Notes: generated by a model not told the origin, from the letters alone. Shown: positions 22,865-35,535, counted from the first letter of the stretch. The stretch is 64,000 nucleotides of DNA from Coprinus comatus (GCA_034638255.1 JAWPGT010000008.1:310001-374000), one strand, 5' to 3'. Made by a program: numbers and translations.

Positions 22865-23336
22865 GGAAGAGCTGATCTATTTTAGTAAATGATAAGACCC
22901 GACGTGACAGAAGTTCCAAATGGAAGAAAAGTGTGACAGACCACATGACTCATGCGTGGCGTGGGAAGTGTCAGGTTGTAAAAAAGGTATGACCTGGCCA
23001 GGTCACAGGGTTTTGTGATCACGTCTTCTGTCCGTGACCTTCACGCCCCCCCATATCCCACACCCTCCTCTCTCTCAAGAGCAGCGCCTATCGCACAAAT
23101 ACACATCGCATTAGAATCCGTCCAAGTCCTGTAAGATTCATCGTGGCTTAAATATCGTACTTTGAGGTTTATTTTCCCTTTTGTTTCTTGTTTAGTTCAA
23201 CGATTAGCCCTCTCTTTCGTCCCACATTTAACGCTAGCCCCACTTTGCACTTGTATCCAGGCCGCCTTTGCCCCATATCCTCTCCAAACATCCCTTTCCA
23301 ACTTACAAAGTAGTTAGACATACGTCTGTCATAGCC
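22865..23336. other. Intergenic, probable CBF1 promoter and 5' UTR
   Basis: 472 bp between two genes on the same strand. It holds the palindrome at 22990-23005 and a C/T-rich tract before the CBF1 start. No coding frame. Confidence 0.6.
22990..23005. promoter_or_regulatory. Perfect 16-bp palindrome TGACCTGGCCAGGTCA
   Basis: Inverted repeat of TGACCTGG about 335 bp upstream of the CBF1 ATG and 125 bp after the SET5-like stop. Another GTGACC lies near 23034. The function is unknown; a dimeric transcription factor site is likely. Confidence 0.5.
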
Positions 23337-24719
23337 ATGGCCCCCAGTGCCCAAGCCCACCACGATCCCTCGCTTGCCCAGCCTCCTCCCAATGCCTCGC
23401 AGCCTCCCCAGCCTCAACCCAATGTTGCACAACCGCTATCTGCCCCGGACCTGTCCAATTTGCAACTCTCTAATCTGGATCAGAACCAGATTCTTTCCCT
23501 TCTGCGGCATCTACCCAATGTCTTCAGCAAGGTGAGCATAATTCTTTGTGCTTGATCCATTGGCTGGGCGCGGTTGTTAGAGGTTGAAAAGCAGACATGA
23601 ATTGGTTTCGTATAGATCCAATACTGCTATCACATCATTGTGTTAATTAGCTACACGTGACTGTATGTCGTTCGCGACGAAGAGCACGAGCTCGTACATT
23701 GCGGGTCACGAGGAGCTACTTTCTACGCCACTTTTTCTCTTGCCTAGTCTCTTGAAAAACCTCGATCACTGATTTATCGGCCCATCAGCTGCCAGAACAG
23801 GGTAACCCAAAGGAGGATGCCGCCCAGGCCCTTTCCAACCTTGCTGCTGCTACCCATCCCGTCTTTGGCACTTCACTCCACTACCCACCGCCCCCTGGCG
23901 CCTCCACAGGTCTTCCAGGTATCAATGACCCTGGTCCATCTTCTCATCCCCGGGGACCACCCAATCTTGGTCAACTGAGTGCCGTCGCCTTGCAAGCAAC
24001 GCCAGCTGTTACACAACCTCGACAAGACGCTGGCGATGACCGCAATGTTCAACAACAGCTCCAGCAACAAGTCCAACCCGTTAGCGCGGGGTCTCCGATG
24101 GCCGAGAAACAATCCACCCCCCCTGCATCCAGTGGGTCTAGTGGTCGTCGCGGTAGAAACCCTGCAATGGGAAGTGACGAATGGAGCCGACAAAGAAAGG
24201 ATAACCATGTAAGCAGATTTAAGATCAAGAAAAAAGTCAATATTCTAATATTTTATACAGAAAGAGGTTGAACGTCGCCGTCGTGGTAATATCAACGAAG
24301 GCATTAACGAGCTTGGCCGCATAGTTCCTAATGGTAATGGTGAAAAAGCCAAGGGAGCAATCCTCGCTCGCGCCGTCCAGTACATCCACCACCTAAAAGA
24401 GAATGAAGCACGAAATATTGAAAAGTGGACTTTGGAGAAACTACTTATGGATCAAGCCATGGGTGATTTACAAAATCAACTCGAAGAAGTAAAACGCATG
24501 TGGGAGGAAGAACGTAATATTCGGCAAAGACTTGAAGCTGAGGTCGAGAACTTTCGTAACAGCCTCGTGAATGGAGCGGCCAATATTTCTCATCACCAAA
24601 ACGATAAGCCTTCAGAGGCAGAGATTAATGCGGGAATGAAACGAAAGAGTGAAGATGCCCCCGAAAATCCAGCTGAAGGGGACGTTGAACGAGATGGGAA
24701 AAGATTACGAACCGAGTAA
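23337..24719 (+). CDS. CBF1: bHLH transcription factor, centromere-binding factor 1
   Basis: Binds CACGTG-type elements; in yeasts Cbf1 acts in sulfur/methionine, lipid and respiratory gene control and at centromeres. The ATG at 23337 gives a Pro/Gln-rich N-terminus (AHHDPSLAQPPPNASQPP), then LSNLDQNQILSLLRHLPNVF. A 255-bp first intron follows (23532 to about 23788), long for this window. Exon 2 is Pro/Gln/Ser-rich and ends DEWSRQRKDNH. Exon 3 starts KEVERRRRGNINEGINELGR (basic region and helix 1), continues with GAILARAVQYIHHLKENEA (helix 2) and the Cbf1-typical NIEKWTLEKLLMDQAM. A leucine-zipper-like coiled coil (about 24470-24560) and a tail ending GKRLRTE follow. The His, Glu and Arg base-contact residues of E-box binders (H-E-R pattern) are present. 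Confidence 0.9.
23654..23659. promoter_or_regulatory. E-box CACGTG inside CBF1 intron 1
   Basis: ACACGTGAC, close to the Cbf1 consensus RTCACRTG on the opposite strand, lies in the long first intron of the gene encoding the predicted binder. Autoregulation is inferred. Confidence 0.35.
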
Positions 24720-27700
24720 GATCTGAATGGAGGTTCAGTGAAATGGATTTTTTTTTTTTTTTGGTTTTTTTCTTCTCTTTTTTTTCTGCTTTTCTTCACC
24801 CCCTTTCTATGGGTTGCCAAATGAAATGTACGACGTTTGTATCTTTGCTGCACGCCAATTACCTATCTACCCTCCCTCCTCTTCCGTTCTCCCTATTACG
24901 CATACAACTTGGAAGTTATTTTTGTTTGCGTATTGAAACTCTTTGATCCTCTATACGAATGGTGTATATTCAATTTTATGCGCTTGCGCCTTACCTCCTT
25001 TCTTCTTTTCTTGTTACCTTTTATAAATAAACAACCCTTGTGTATTGATCGGTTGATCGTTCTCCTCTTGTTTTTTTATATATTCGCTTTTCGTGTAAGA
25101 ATATCGAATGAAATGATTTTTGAAGAAAATCTTTGGATATTTGTGAATATGAACAATTGAAGTTTGGATTCGTGAGGCTTTGAGGTACAATGCTAATAGC
25201 AGAATTGCCTCATCATGTATAATGTAGTGTTACATGTGGACCAGTGGTACAACGTGGTATCTTGCCCTTGCTATGGTAGTATTAGTATCCAGATTTTACA
25301 AATATGGAGGAACTGGAATATGAATATTTACTTTATGCCAGGAATCCGGATTTCCGAGGGAGAGGAGGGTGACACTAGGGCATCGGGTTCGGGTGACTTT
25401 GTCAAGGTAGTATATTATTCTCTTCACATAAGCTACACAAATTGAATATTTACCTTGCCTGCAAGGTATCTCTGTCGTTCATAATTCAAAACGAGTCCCC
25501 ATCAATTTCTCACGAATTACCACATGAGATTCACGTGCTAGGGAGGGCAGGGGGCATCCAAAAACTCATAATTCAAAACGAGTCCCCATCACTTTCCCAC
25601 GATATATCGAACCTAGAGCCGCCTACTATTTACCGTCCAGTCTGCTGAGCCTTCCACCTCAGCTTCAATATATACCAGGCTGGAGTTCAGCTCTGAGGTT
25701 TCATCTTACTGGAATCAAGCTCTGCCGATGCTCTATCTCCTAAAACAGTCCCAGAATGCACCAATAGGAACCCCTACATCCATTGTATCTGCTACAACAG
25801 AAACGATTATATTTGTACACTGAGTATAAGATCAATTCACAGGCAAGGTTGGCAGCGGCACCCCAAAGGTGTGACGCCTGTATCTAGTGAATATATGTAT
25901 TCAAATTTTTCCAAAAATCGGGCGTTCCATAATAATAAAAAACATGTGTTTATGTTATGGACCGAATTTAATCGGGATCCCTTTCTTAGTCACAAATTAA
26001 AATCTATATAAAGTTATCCGAGATCTCGAATTCAAGTTTTTGAATCCTAATCTCACAATCTCAAATGTTTAATTTTATATGGAACCATGGTACATTCAAT
26101 TGGTACTTACATTCCTCTTTCAAGTTCAAGTTCCAAAAATGTTTAATCTCGGTTCAAGTCCAGGAGACCATTCCAGGCTCGAACGGAAATGAAAAGAGAG
26201 AGAGAGACTCAAGGGAATCGGAACTATTTAGTTCTCTGGGTTAGTATGTAATGTAAGTTTATTTGAACATTTCACGCTTCACACTTCACATTCACATTTT
26301 TTTTTTACATAAATGCTCTAGACCTTTGTGAAAGATTATGTTATTCCTATGTATGTATGTACATCCAAGTTTTTTTTTTCTTTTTTTCATATCCGCTTCT
26401 TCGTTACCCTTAATAATTGAAAACTTTAAACTTCAAGCCTCAAGTTTCTCCAGGAGTGAGAGAATATGTGTGAGAGAGTGTGTGTGAGAACGGCTAACCT
26501 GAGAAGCAATTCCAAAAATAAATACTAATTAAAGATTAAAATCATGATCAAATAGCAGTTCAAATTGAACCGGTATCTGTCAAGTACTTTTAGATCAAAT
26601 CACCATCCATCATGCATCATGCATCGTGCTTCATCTATCAAGATCAAGAGATGTTCAGCATACAATATTTATACCATAATGTCATAGCCATAATACCCAA
26701 TGAGACTTCCTTCAGTTTGAATCTGGTTTTGTAGTATAGCGGTGATTAAACTTAGCTCAAACCTCACTCACGGCGTTGTTCATTGTAATGCTATCTATTA
26801 TCATTTATGCTAGTAACCTGGTACAGTATTTCTCACGCTTGCTATGACGCCTCGGTTGTTTTTATTGATAGAGAGAATATAATACCATTCCGGAGAGACT
26901 CAGACATACCAGTAGACATATATACCATTACTAATTACATATTTGAACTTGAAACTTACGCCACACTGATATGGTTGGTACGCCACAAAACCACAAGCAT
27001 TTCAAGGTAAGAAGAGAAAATTAAGAACCTCTCCCTGCCAGTAGGCTATTGTCTAGTAACTGGTACCGTAGTACCGTGGTTATCGGTATCCAAAATTTTC
27101 AAACAGGTCAAAACCTGGGCCAAACCATTAAACTGACTTAAAAACTAGTTAGTTTAGTTCAAGAAGTTTGAGTTATAGTTGTTACTAAGGAAGGACTCTA
27201 CGATTGCATATACGTTTTAACACGTTCCACGACTTCGATCGAGGTTAATAGTTGGTTGTAGGCCGTGGTCGAGCTCACAGCCTAGGCCTTCACTATACAC
27301 TTATCACATATTACAGCCTTTGGTACTCGTGGTGTAGAAGGTGTTGTAGGGTTGTTGCTTTTTAAATATAGAATATAGTAGTGCGCTCTAGCTATTGGTG
27401 TACTTTGGTACAGGTGAGCTTTAATCTTAGTTCCTGTTCTCCCATGCGCTGCGGCAGCGCTAGTGCTATTCGCACCAGTACTAGTAGTACTTACTACTTC
27501 TACTCTGCTTCTATGTGACTGCTATCGGTGCTGGTTTGAGCTCAGTACGAGTCACTGTATACATGTGAGTCTAGATCCTGAAGTTGTTATGTGAAATCAA
27601 TGAAGGTTTCGAGATTGTACTTGGGTGCTTGATTCTATGAGAGCTCTTTAGACGGCTAGGGGTTGGTTAAATTCACGTTTGTGAAGATGTATTTGTCAAC

Positions 27701-28877
27701 CTACACACAAGGGGTTACACTTTCTCTTCTAACCGTAACTTCCGGGACATTAATTCCAGCGCAGTTGTGACAGGTCCGTACAATTGTTTAACCGGGGTTC
27801 CTTAAAAAACAAGTTAGAAAGGATTTGCGAGTGTTCGGACCGCGTTCAAAAATATCTATAGGAAATGTCTTGGAAATGTCATTACACAGGACTGATTCGC
27901 CGGAGTCAGATTTGCATCCTCGTTAGTCGTTACAATGTTCCGATTATCCCGGCTTTTTCCAAGTGGACGCTTCATATGTGGCAGTAGTAAGCGTTATAGA
28001 ACGGACATTATGGACACTGACATTGCCAACCAGTATTTTTTTTAGTACTTCAACTCCACTTTGAAGTCGAGTTCTTTTGTTTTGTGTCGGTTCTTATCCT
28101 TTAGGAAGTCCGATAAAAAAATTGAATTACTTTTACTCCAGTCTGTCAAGATACCGGGACCTTCGAATTTGTTACCGCCCGGGGGGTTCTCCTACTAGAA
28201 CTCGTGCTTTTGTTCAAAAAAAGGATATTGATGAACTTGTCCATCATTCTAAAGTTGGGCGGTAGGCGCTAAGTTGACTGTGTGATGCAATCTTTCAGTA
28301 TATGGGAAAAACTCGGGGGAGCCGTTCGCCGTTCGGGATCTTCTTTGACCGTTGACAGTTGCTATGCGTGTATTAAGGTGATTAGATGTGGTTGATTGCA
28401 CTTTTTACTATAACGTGTGGGCTTGCCTTGTACTTTTTTGCTTTTTGTAGCATAAATGAATGATAGATGACACTGCAATGGGGCTGATGATTTGATAAAA
28501 AAATCAACAGAAGAGAGCACAGAGGGTGGTTCCTTTCGGTGCTAATCAAAAGTACATAGCACGGACACTGTCATTAGGGGCTGATCCGAAGGTGTTTCAT
28601 GTAGATCAAAAGACAAGTATGGTAGAGAAATAGGTATTGTACAGCCCGATTGTGGTGCTGTTTTGTATGCTTGGAGGATGATATGGGAGTTGAGCACCGG
28701 TTGTCATGGGCGGCGGAGTAGCTCCGAGAGACCGGCCGGTGGTACGGCAGTGAGGATGTTGGTGCAGGGATAGATGATTGTGGATGGTGTATTTGACCAG
28801 CTTTGATGTCCGATTCCTTGAAACTCTGCATCTGACTCCCAGTTCCCTCTTGGACTCGCCATCATCCTCAGCGTGAA
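24720..28877. other. 4.2-kb intergenic region without recognisable gene
   Basis: The first 400 bp are the T-rich CBF1 3' end. The rest has short frames only. It includes an in-frame 37-bp direct repeat (25479 and 25566), GA-rich and pyrimidine microsatellites near 26190-26480, and a 62-codon plus-strand frame at 28077-28265 (YRDLRICYRPGGSPTRTRAF) that I cannot place. No tRNA or mobile element seen. Confidence 0.5.
25479..25602 (+). repeat. Pair of 37-bp direct repeats, 87-bp period
   Basis: Copies at 25479-25515 and 25566-25602 share ATAATTCAAAACGAGTCCCC and differ at two positions. The 87-bp period is a multiple of three, so both copies read IIQNESPSxSH in one open frame (25442-25648). Confidence 0.8.
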
Positions 28878-31140
28878 ATGAGTCCTTCCACTCCAGACGA
28901 CGACCCATTGACTTTGGCCCTTCTACCACCGCCTGACGAAACTCCAGAACAGCGTCAAATACGAGAAGCTGCTGAAGTAGAGGCTAAGAGGGTTAGTGAT
29001 GAGATTGATGAACAGCTCAAGAGGGAAAGAGAAAACGAGCGGCGCAAGAGGAAACCTGTAAAGTTGTTATTGCTAGGTGCGCCATAACTCCTTCTGTGCA
29101 TACTCGGGTCTTACTCTGTTATGAATCAGGCCAGAGCGAAAGCGGAAAGACTGCAACCTTGAAGAGTTAGTATTGTTTTCATCCACACAGCATACAGACG
29201 TTAATCATCAAGTAGATTTCCAGTTAACCTACGCGAAGCGAGAATGGTCAGAAGAACGAGCTTCCTGGCGCGCCGTCATCTTCCTCAACTTGGTTCGCAA
29301 CGTCAATGAAATACTTGAACACATGCTTGCAGAAATGGCAGATTTGCCATACCCACGTTATCTAGAAGACTCTTCAGAAGATTTAACCTATCGCCCTCCA
29401 GCTAAAACCCTTCCCCCGCTCAAATTCAGAGAGAGCCATCGTCAAATAAAGGCTCGACTTCAATGTCTTCAAGACGTACAACGAGAACTCGAACATCAAT
29501 TGGGAGCAGCTAGTACAGAAGTATATGCTACTATTGGCGTCTCTGCAGCACCTTTCGGCCCTAATGGGGTGGAAAGGCGGACACCACACGAATTCTCCAT
29601 TAATTCATCGAATGGCTGGAAATCTGCATTAGACAAATTCCGCAAAGGCCCCGGGGTTCGTACGGAGACCGCTAATGGCACTGGGAAAGTACCAAAAGAT
29701 GTTGAAGAAGAAATTGCTACCACTATTGCCAGCTGTCGCGAAGACATCAAAGAACTATGGGAAGACCCACTGATTAAGGAAGTTCTCAGTAGGCGAAAGG
29801 CCCGAATAGAAGACGCCCCAGGGTTGTACGTTGCTATTCTGTGGGATATATGCTATAAAGTTTATACTAACTTTTCCCATGGTGTCTAGTTTCTTGAATG
29901 ATACGGATCGAGTAGCTTCTAAATCATACATGCCCACTGACGACGATGTCATTCGTGCTCGACTTCGAACATTGGGTGTACAAGAATATAGATTCATATT
30001 TGATCATGGTAGGCATGGGTCATCCTTGATGTCGAGCGCTAGCGCTCAGTCATTTCTTTTTGTGTGAAATAGGACGAACTGTCGGTCAGGAATGGCGGTT
30101 GTATGACGTGGGAGGAACAAGGAGCAGTGTAACTATCCTATTTACCACTGATAATCAACTCTTGGTATTAATGCTTCATTTCTATTGTAGCGTGCAGCAT
30201 GGTATCCATACTTCGATGATGGTGAGTCACAACGATGCAATAGATATAATGAACCTGGTGCTGATATCGTCTTAAGTGGATGCAATTATATTTTTGGCGT
30301 AAGTTGTTATGAATATCAATTCCTTTGGATCATATCTAACACTCAATTCGTATATCTTTTCCCTTGTAGACCAAGTGAGTCCTGCTATTAAAAGATTATT
30401 ATGGAAAATGATGCTAATATTGTTTCAATAGTTTCACCTTTCGACGAGAAGCTCGCAGAAGACAGAAGAGTTAATCGACTAGAAGATAGTTATCTTCTAT
30501 GGAAATCAGTTTGCTCTTGCAAACTTCTAGCAAAGACGCAGTTAATTCTATGTATGTTCCTTTTTCTTCTTTTTCGCTATTGATAGCAAACCGATGGGGC
30601 CTTTTATTTTTATTAACCAGTCTTAAACAAATGTGATCTTCTACAAGCGAAACTACAGCGTGGAACTCGTATAAGGGATTCAGTGCCCAGTTTTGGAGAT
30701 AGAAGAAATGATGTAGGAACTGCTACCCGATGTCAGTTCTTTTTCTCCAGTTTTTCCCATGGATACTGAATCTAAATATGATTATTGTCATTCAGATTTC
30801 CAACAACATTTCAAGGAGATTGCAAGGCAATATTCACCTGTACAAAGACCTTTCTACGTTCATCTTACATCTGTTATTGTGGGTCTTCTTTTCTTGTCTC
30901 TTTCGTATTGAATGGGATAACTGATTTTTGATTGATTTCATTTTGATTGATTGAAAATTGAACAGGATACGAAGTCAACTGCGGTAACATTAGGAGCAGG
31001 TAGGATACTCGTTTCCTTCTTTCTGATTCCTCGTAATGAAAAGAAGTTGATATGCTGATGCTTCAATTTTTTTCCATCAACAATCAACAGTTGAAGAATC
31101 CATTCTTCGTGAACATCTTCGACGCGCCGACTTAATGTGA
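28878..31140 (+). CDS. Atypical heterotrimeric G-protein alpha subunit
   Basis: Membrane-associated GTPase switch of receptor signalling, of the large variant found in mushrooms. Exon 1 (28878-29076) is acidic and charged and ends VKLLLLG. Exon 2 (29130-29165) gives the P-loop GQSESGKTATLK. A long exon (29216-29826) holds the helical domain with an insert of over 100 residues (LGAASTEVYATIGVSAAP, SSNGWKSALDKFRKGPG). Switch I follows (DDVIRARLRTLGVQEYRF), then switch II DVGGTRSSRAAWYPYFDD, with Thr where canonical subunits have the GTP-hydrolysing Gln. VDAIIFLAPISPFDEKLAED requires a 5-nt microexon (30370-30374). NKCDLLQAKL is the base-recognition motif and TSVIDTKSTAVTLG the last. It ends RADLM without a myristoylation Gly at residue 2 (MSPST). 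Introns are numerous and short. Intact as read. Confidence 0.88.
30370..30374 (+). other. 5-nt microexon ACCAA in the G-alpha gene
   Basis: Flanked by TTGTAG and GTGAGT. It supplies the bases that join ..FLA to ..SPFDEKL as the conserved APIS motif. Without it, neither frame nor motif is kept. Confidence 0.8.
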
Positions 31141-32466
31141 TTCAGGGTGTTGATGTTGAAACTTGACTATGTATCGTCGTCGTCGTCGTCATTGTCGACA
31201 TCAACAAGAACATCATCAACTACTTTATCACCGTCATCCTCATCCTCATCACCCATCTTCATTCATTCATTCCTCATCATCAAAGCTTTCTCAGAATTCG
31301 ACGGCTTAAATCTTACTCCTGCAACAAGTATGAAGATGTAGGAAAAGACAACCAAGAATGAAATTAATGGGCATACTACTTTTCGGACAAGCACACACCC
31401 TACTACACTCACGCTCTCACTCATACGTCCACTCACACGTTCACGCACACGCAACAATCAACATTTTTACTTTCGAATTGCGATATTCAATCAACGTTCA
31501 ACTTGTTCTTGTTTAGATTTTTCTCATCAACCTGAGCTATAGGGCCTAGTGAATATCCTATTCAATACTCAACATCTAACAACCCGGTTCATTACCTGTG
31601 GGTTTTAAAGCCCTTGCTCATTCTTGTTTACTTTGGATTGCTTTCTTCAATACTGCCTTTTCTTTTCATCTTTTATGCTTTATTTTTTGATCATCACTCC
31701 TAGTTAATTGTGGATTTCTGATTTTCTGATTCTCTCTATCATATGTTGTTGTTTGACTTATTTCTGTTCATGTTTTGCTTGTTTGTTTTTTGTTTTAATA
31801 TATATCTCGATTTCTATCTCATTTCAGTTCTATTGGGTTTGTTTGGTTTTGTTGGATGGATGGATGGATCAAGTCACATTCAATACTCAATTACTCACAG
31901 TTCAATATTTTGCAATATTTCAACAACCAAACACCTCTTCTTTTTTTCTTGTTTACCATCTTATATTCAGATATCCTGTGGATTTTAGACCAATCATGTA
32001 TGTACGTAGCTTAGTACATATAATGGTCTACATACCTGAACAATCGAACAACTCGGACTAAAAGTTTATATCCGAAAATAAGACAAAAGTAGAAGAGTTG
32101 GGCGGGATTTAATAGTTTTGCATATCTGGAGCTCTGGAGTCTAGAGACTCATTCTTCCGAAATCATTAGTTTTTCTGTTTTTATTGAATTAAGTAAGTAT
32201 CAAGTTGTTAGTGCTAACTCGCGAGGTTTGAACAAATAGTAAATTCCGAGCGACGAGCATCCTTGAAAATCAACTTTTTTTTATATCAACGAAAAAAAAA
32301 AAAAACATAGAAAACGAAAATGAAGAGAAGAAAGGAAAAGGAAATAAAGTCTAAGTAATCAAGTACCTACTATATAAAAGAAATAAAAAAAGAAAGAAAA
32401 AACGGGGAAAAATGAATTCGAAAAGAAAACGGTAACAAGTAATATAAACCGAGTATCTCAACTTTC
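31141..32466. other. Intergenic between convergent genes
   Basis: AT-rich and T-rich 3' flanks of the G-alpha and exchanger genes, with a (CGT)n tract near 31173. Short frames only; no gene recognised. Confidence 0.6.
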
Positions 32467-35222
32467 TCATCTTAATGTACCATTCGAGCTCCCTCCTCCT
32501 CCTCCTCCTCCTCTCAAAGTCGGACTTGTTCTTCCCGATCTCGTCCCCGTCCCCGTCCCCGTTCCTGTTCTTGATCTTCCATTACCATTACCACCGCCAT
32601 TGCCACTGCCACTGCCACTACTATTATTACTCGCATTTTGTATCCGAGCATTCAAATCCACCGGTTCCCCACTACCACCACCAAAATACTCATCATCACT
32701 ATCAACAGGTGTCCTTCCCCCTACTCCTCCTCCAGAATCACCAAAACTAAAACCAAATCTAGTAGTAGGTGAATTCAATCCACTTGCACTACCACTAGGA
32801 GATTGTAATTGTGGATATGAATTTCTTTTCCCACTTCCACTTCCACTTCCACTTCCACCACCTCTAGTGTTAATATTAGAAGTACCTTTTCTAGCACTTT
32901 TTCTTGCATGAAAAGTTCTACTAGCGGTAGCGTTTGAGAATAATGGTAATAGATATCTTTCGTCTAGATTTTGGAACCATTTTCCATCTTCGCCTATTAT
33001 TCCACTAATGTTTCTTCTTGGTGGGTGTGTTGTGTTATTATCATTATTATCATCGTTATTGGTGTTATTGTTATTATTTGTGTTGACGTTGGTGTTGGCG
33101 TTGTTGTTGGTATTGGGGAATGTGTTATCGTTAGGATTTTGATTTGAGAAAGAAGAATCTTGATGATGAATAGCTGTAGCTGCCAATGGTAACACTTCAG
33201 CTCCATCAGAATCATAATCGTATGAATCACTTGAAGCTGAAGAAAATATATGATGTTGTTGTCCTTGTCCTTGTCCTTGTCCTTGTCCTAATCCACTTCT
33301 TTCTCTTCCACCACTTCTCCAACCTTGATCATTAAACCTATTCGCATAATGCATTCCAACTCTTCCAGCAGCAGCAGCAGTTTCAGCTTCTTCAGCAGTC
33401 ATCAATGGAGTTATTGAATTATTCCTCGAAAGACGTCCTTGTCCTTGTCCAACACTACCATTTGAAACCAAAGCACTACTTTCTTGTTCATCCCATAACC
33501 TTCCCCATCTCGAATTCGAATTTCTACTTCTTCCACCACCAGTAATATAAAAACCTCCTCCCCCTCCATCATCTTCATCACTACTTCCACCTTCATCATC
33601 TTCAACTCCAGTTCTAATCCCTAAAACTTCCAACATCCTAGCCGTAGTTCCACCAAACAAAACGACCGTCAAAACAACCACAACCAAAACCGTAGTTCTC
33701 ATCATCTGTGCATTAGGTCCTTTAAATCCAGCAGCCAAAGCAACTCCAACAGCACCTCTCAAACCAGCCCAAAATAACATCATTTGATAAGAATGTGGTA
33801 ATTCTTCAACTCTTTGTCCTCTAACATGTTTTTGAAAAAAATTAATACCTTCCGATAACGGAAATACCGCTGCATATCTAGTAAACACAACAGCCACAGT
33901 TGTGATTATGATAAACAAAGGTTTTATATAACTGAACACAGGTTCAGATATTGGTGCCGAAGTGAAAAGTGCCAATCCTAGATAAATGAATATAAAATTT
34001 TCAGAAAGTTGAGCTAGAGTTGAGAAAATGTATTTTGTTGCTCTTTGTGTTCTTCTTGACATTGTGTGATAGGCGTAATGTTTTAATGTGATTCCACAAA
34101 AGAGTAATGAGACGATTCCTGACATGTGGATTCCTGTTGAAAAGAAATAACAGGTGTAAGCACTTAATGCCACGAGACAGGTTTCGATTTGTGGGTAGTA
34201 GTGCAAGTAGGAATGTTTTAGGAGTAGTGACATTCCTAATCCAAATGCGACGCCTAGTGCCATTGAGACGGAGAAGTTGAGTAAGAAGATACCGATCCCG
34301 TGGAATATGGAACCAATGTAGATTTCACTTCCGTGGAATTGGGTTAGTGTTCTAAAAAAAATGGATAATAATAATTTTAGTATGACGAACAGAAAGAAGA
34401 TAAAGAAAGATAAAGAAAGAAAGAAATACGCACTCGTACATGACGATACTAACAGCATCATTTAACAAACTCTCTCCAAAAATGACAGTATACAATTTCG
34501 GATCGACCTTGTATTGATTGAAGATGGCAAGAATAGTAACTGGATCCGTAGCAGACAATGTTGAACCAAAAATTAAACATTCGAGTAGCGTGATTTCCAG
34601 TTTTTCGAGTCCAAGGAATGAATAGACATAGACGAGCACACTGTACTGGCAAGTAATAAGCTTGACTGAATAATTAATAGACAATTGAAGACGTACCCGA
34701 CACCAACTGCTGAGATAAATGTACCAAAGAAAGCAAATGTAAGAATCGAACCGAAATTGCGAAAGAAGTTTTCCTATTCGAATGATGTGAGTAAATCAGA
34801 TTATAACTGATGTAAAGTAGAACATACCTGTTTGAGTTCATATCCTGAATTGAGAATAATTGGTGGTAGTAACAAGTTAAAAAACAAAGTATGCTTAAAC
34901 GTCTACATTCATATAACAAAATGTCAGTAAACACATCCCTGTTAAGAGAAACTCCGGAAAAGCTCACCAACATCTCTCTAATCATAGTTCCCGGAGCAAG
35001 CCTAACAATCAACCCAACCAACATCCCAGCAAATATACTAACCAACGTTTCATGCACCGTTTTAATCTTCTTAATTTGCAAATAATAACTCGTCCATAAC
35101 GAAAGAACGAGTAAAGCGCAAACAAGAAACAGAGACCATGACGAATAAAATTCTTCTTCCTCCGGAACTGGGGTAGGTGTTATTGAAGGTAATGGTGCGA
35201 GGTTTATGTGTAGTAGCGACAT
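32467..35222 (-). CDS. Endosomal/vacuolar Na+(K+)/H+ exchanger (Nhx1 type)
   Basis: Exchanges monovalent cations for protons across endosomal or vacuolar membranes and sets luminal pH. The ATG at 35222 (MSLLHINL) was chosen; the frame extends two codons further only to a GTG. Signature motifs appear in order across exons: [19 protein letters not shown] (inhibitor-binding helix), [36 protein letters not shown] (ion-binding Asn-Asp), and [19 protein letters not shown]. About ten to twelve membrane helices end near 33650. The remaining roughly 390 residues are a very long low-complexity tail with Gly, Gln-Gly, Asn-Thr and Asp repeats ([20 protein letters not shown]). The tail ends [14 protein letters not shown]. 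Animal and yeast members have much shorter tails; the repeats are microsatellite-derived and probably variable between strains. Confidence 0.92.
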
Positions 35223-35535
35223 TTGCACGAAGGGTCGCCTAACGACGTGCGACGATTTATTCTTGAAGTCGTTTTATATCCAATATGTATACCTTATCTA
35301 ATTTCCAAGAAAAGATACGTGTCGGCGACGTGTCGAACAATGAGCAAGGGATGAGTGGCCGCAGTAAGTAGCAGAACCCAGAATGGGCGTTCTGTCATTC
35401 CCTGTGTTGTGATGATTATGTAATAAACAATCACTAAATAGGGTGAGAGGGGGACAATAAATTATTGTACGCTAATTAAAAAATTTAAGGTTAACACAAA
35501 ACGACGACGATCGTGTGTGTGTGTATATAACTAGG
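35223..35535. other. Intergenic, 5' flank of exchanger
   Basis: 313 bp between two minus-strand genes. A short GTGTGTGT tract lies near 35514. Nothing else seen. Confidence 0.6.

Noticed and set aside
28077..28265. 62-codon frame with YRDLRICYRPGGSPTRTR
   Set aside because: No family recognised and no flanking exons; not enough to call a gene.
30401..30583. Independent 60-codon plus-strand frame starting at 30401
   Set aside because: It is the G-alpha exon read with intron sequence at both ends.
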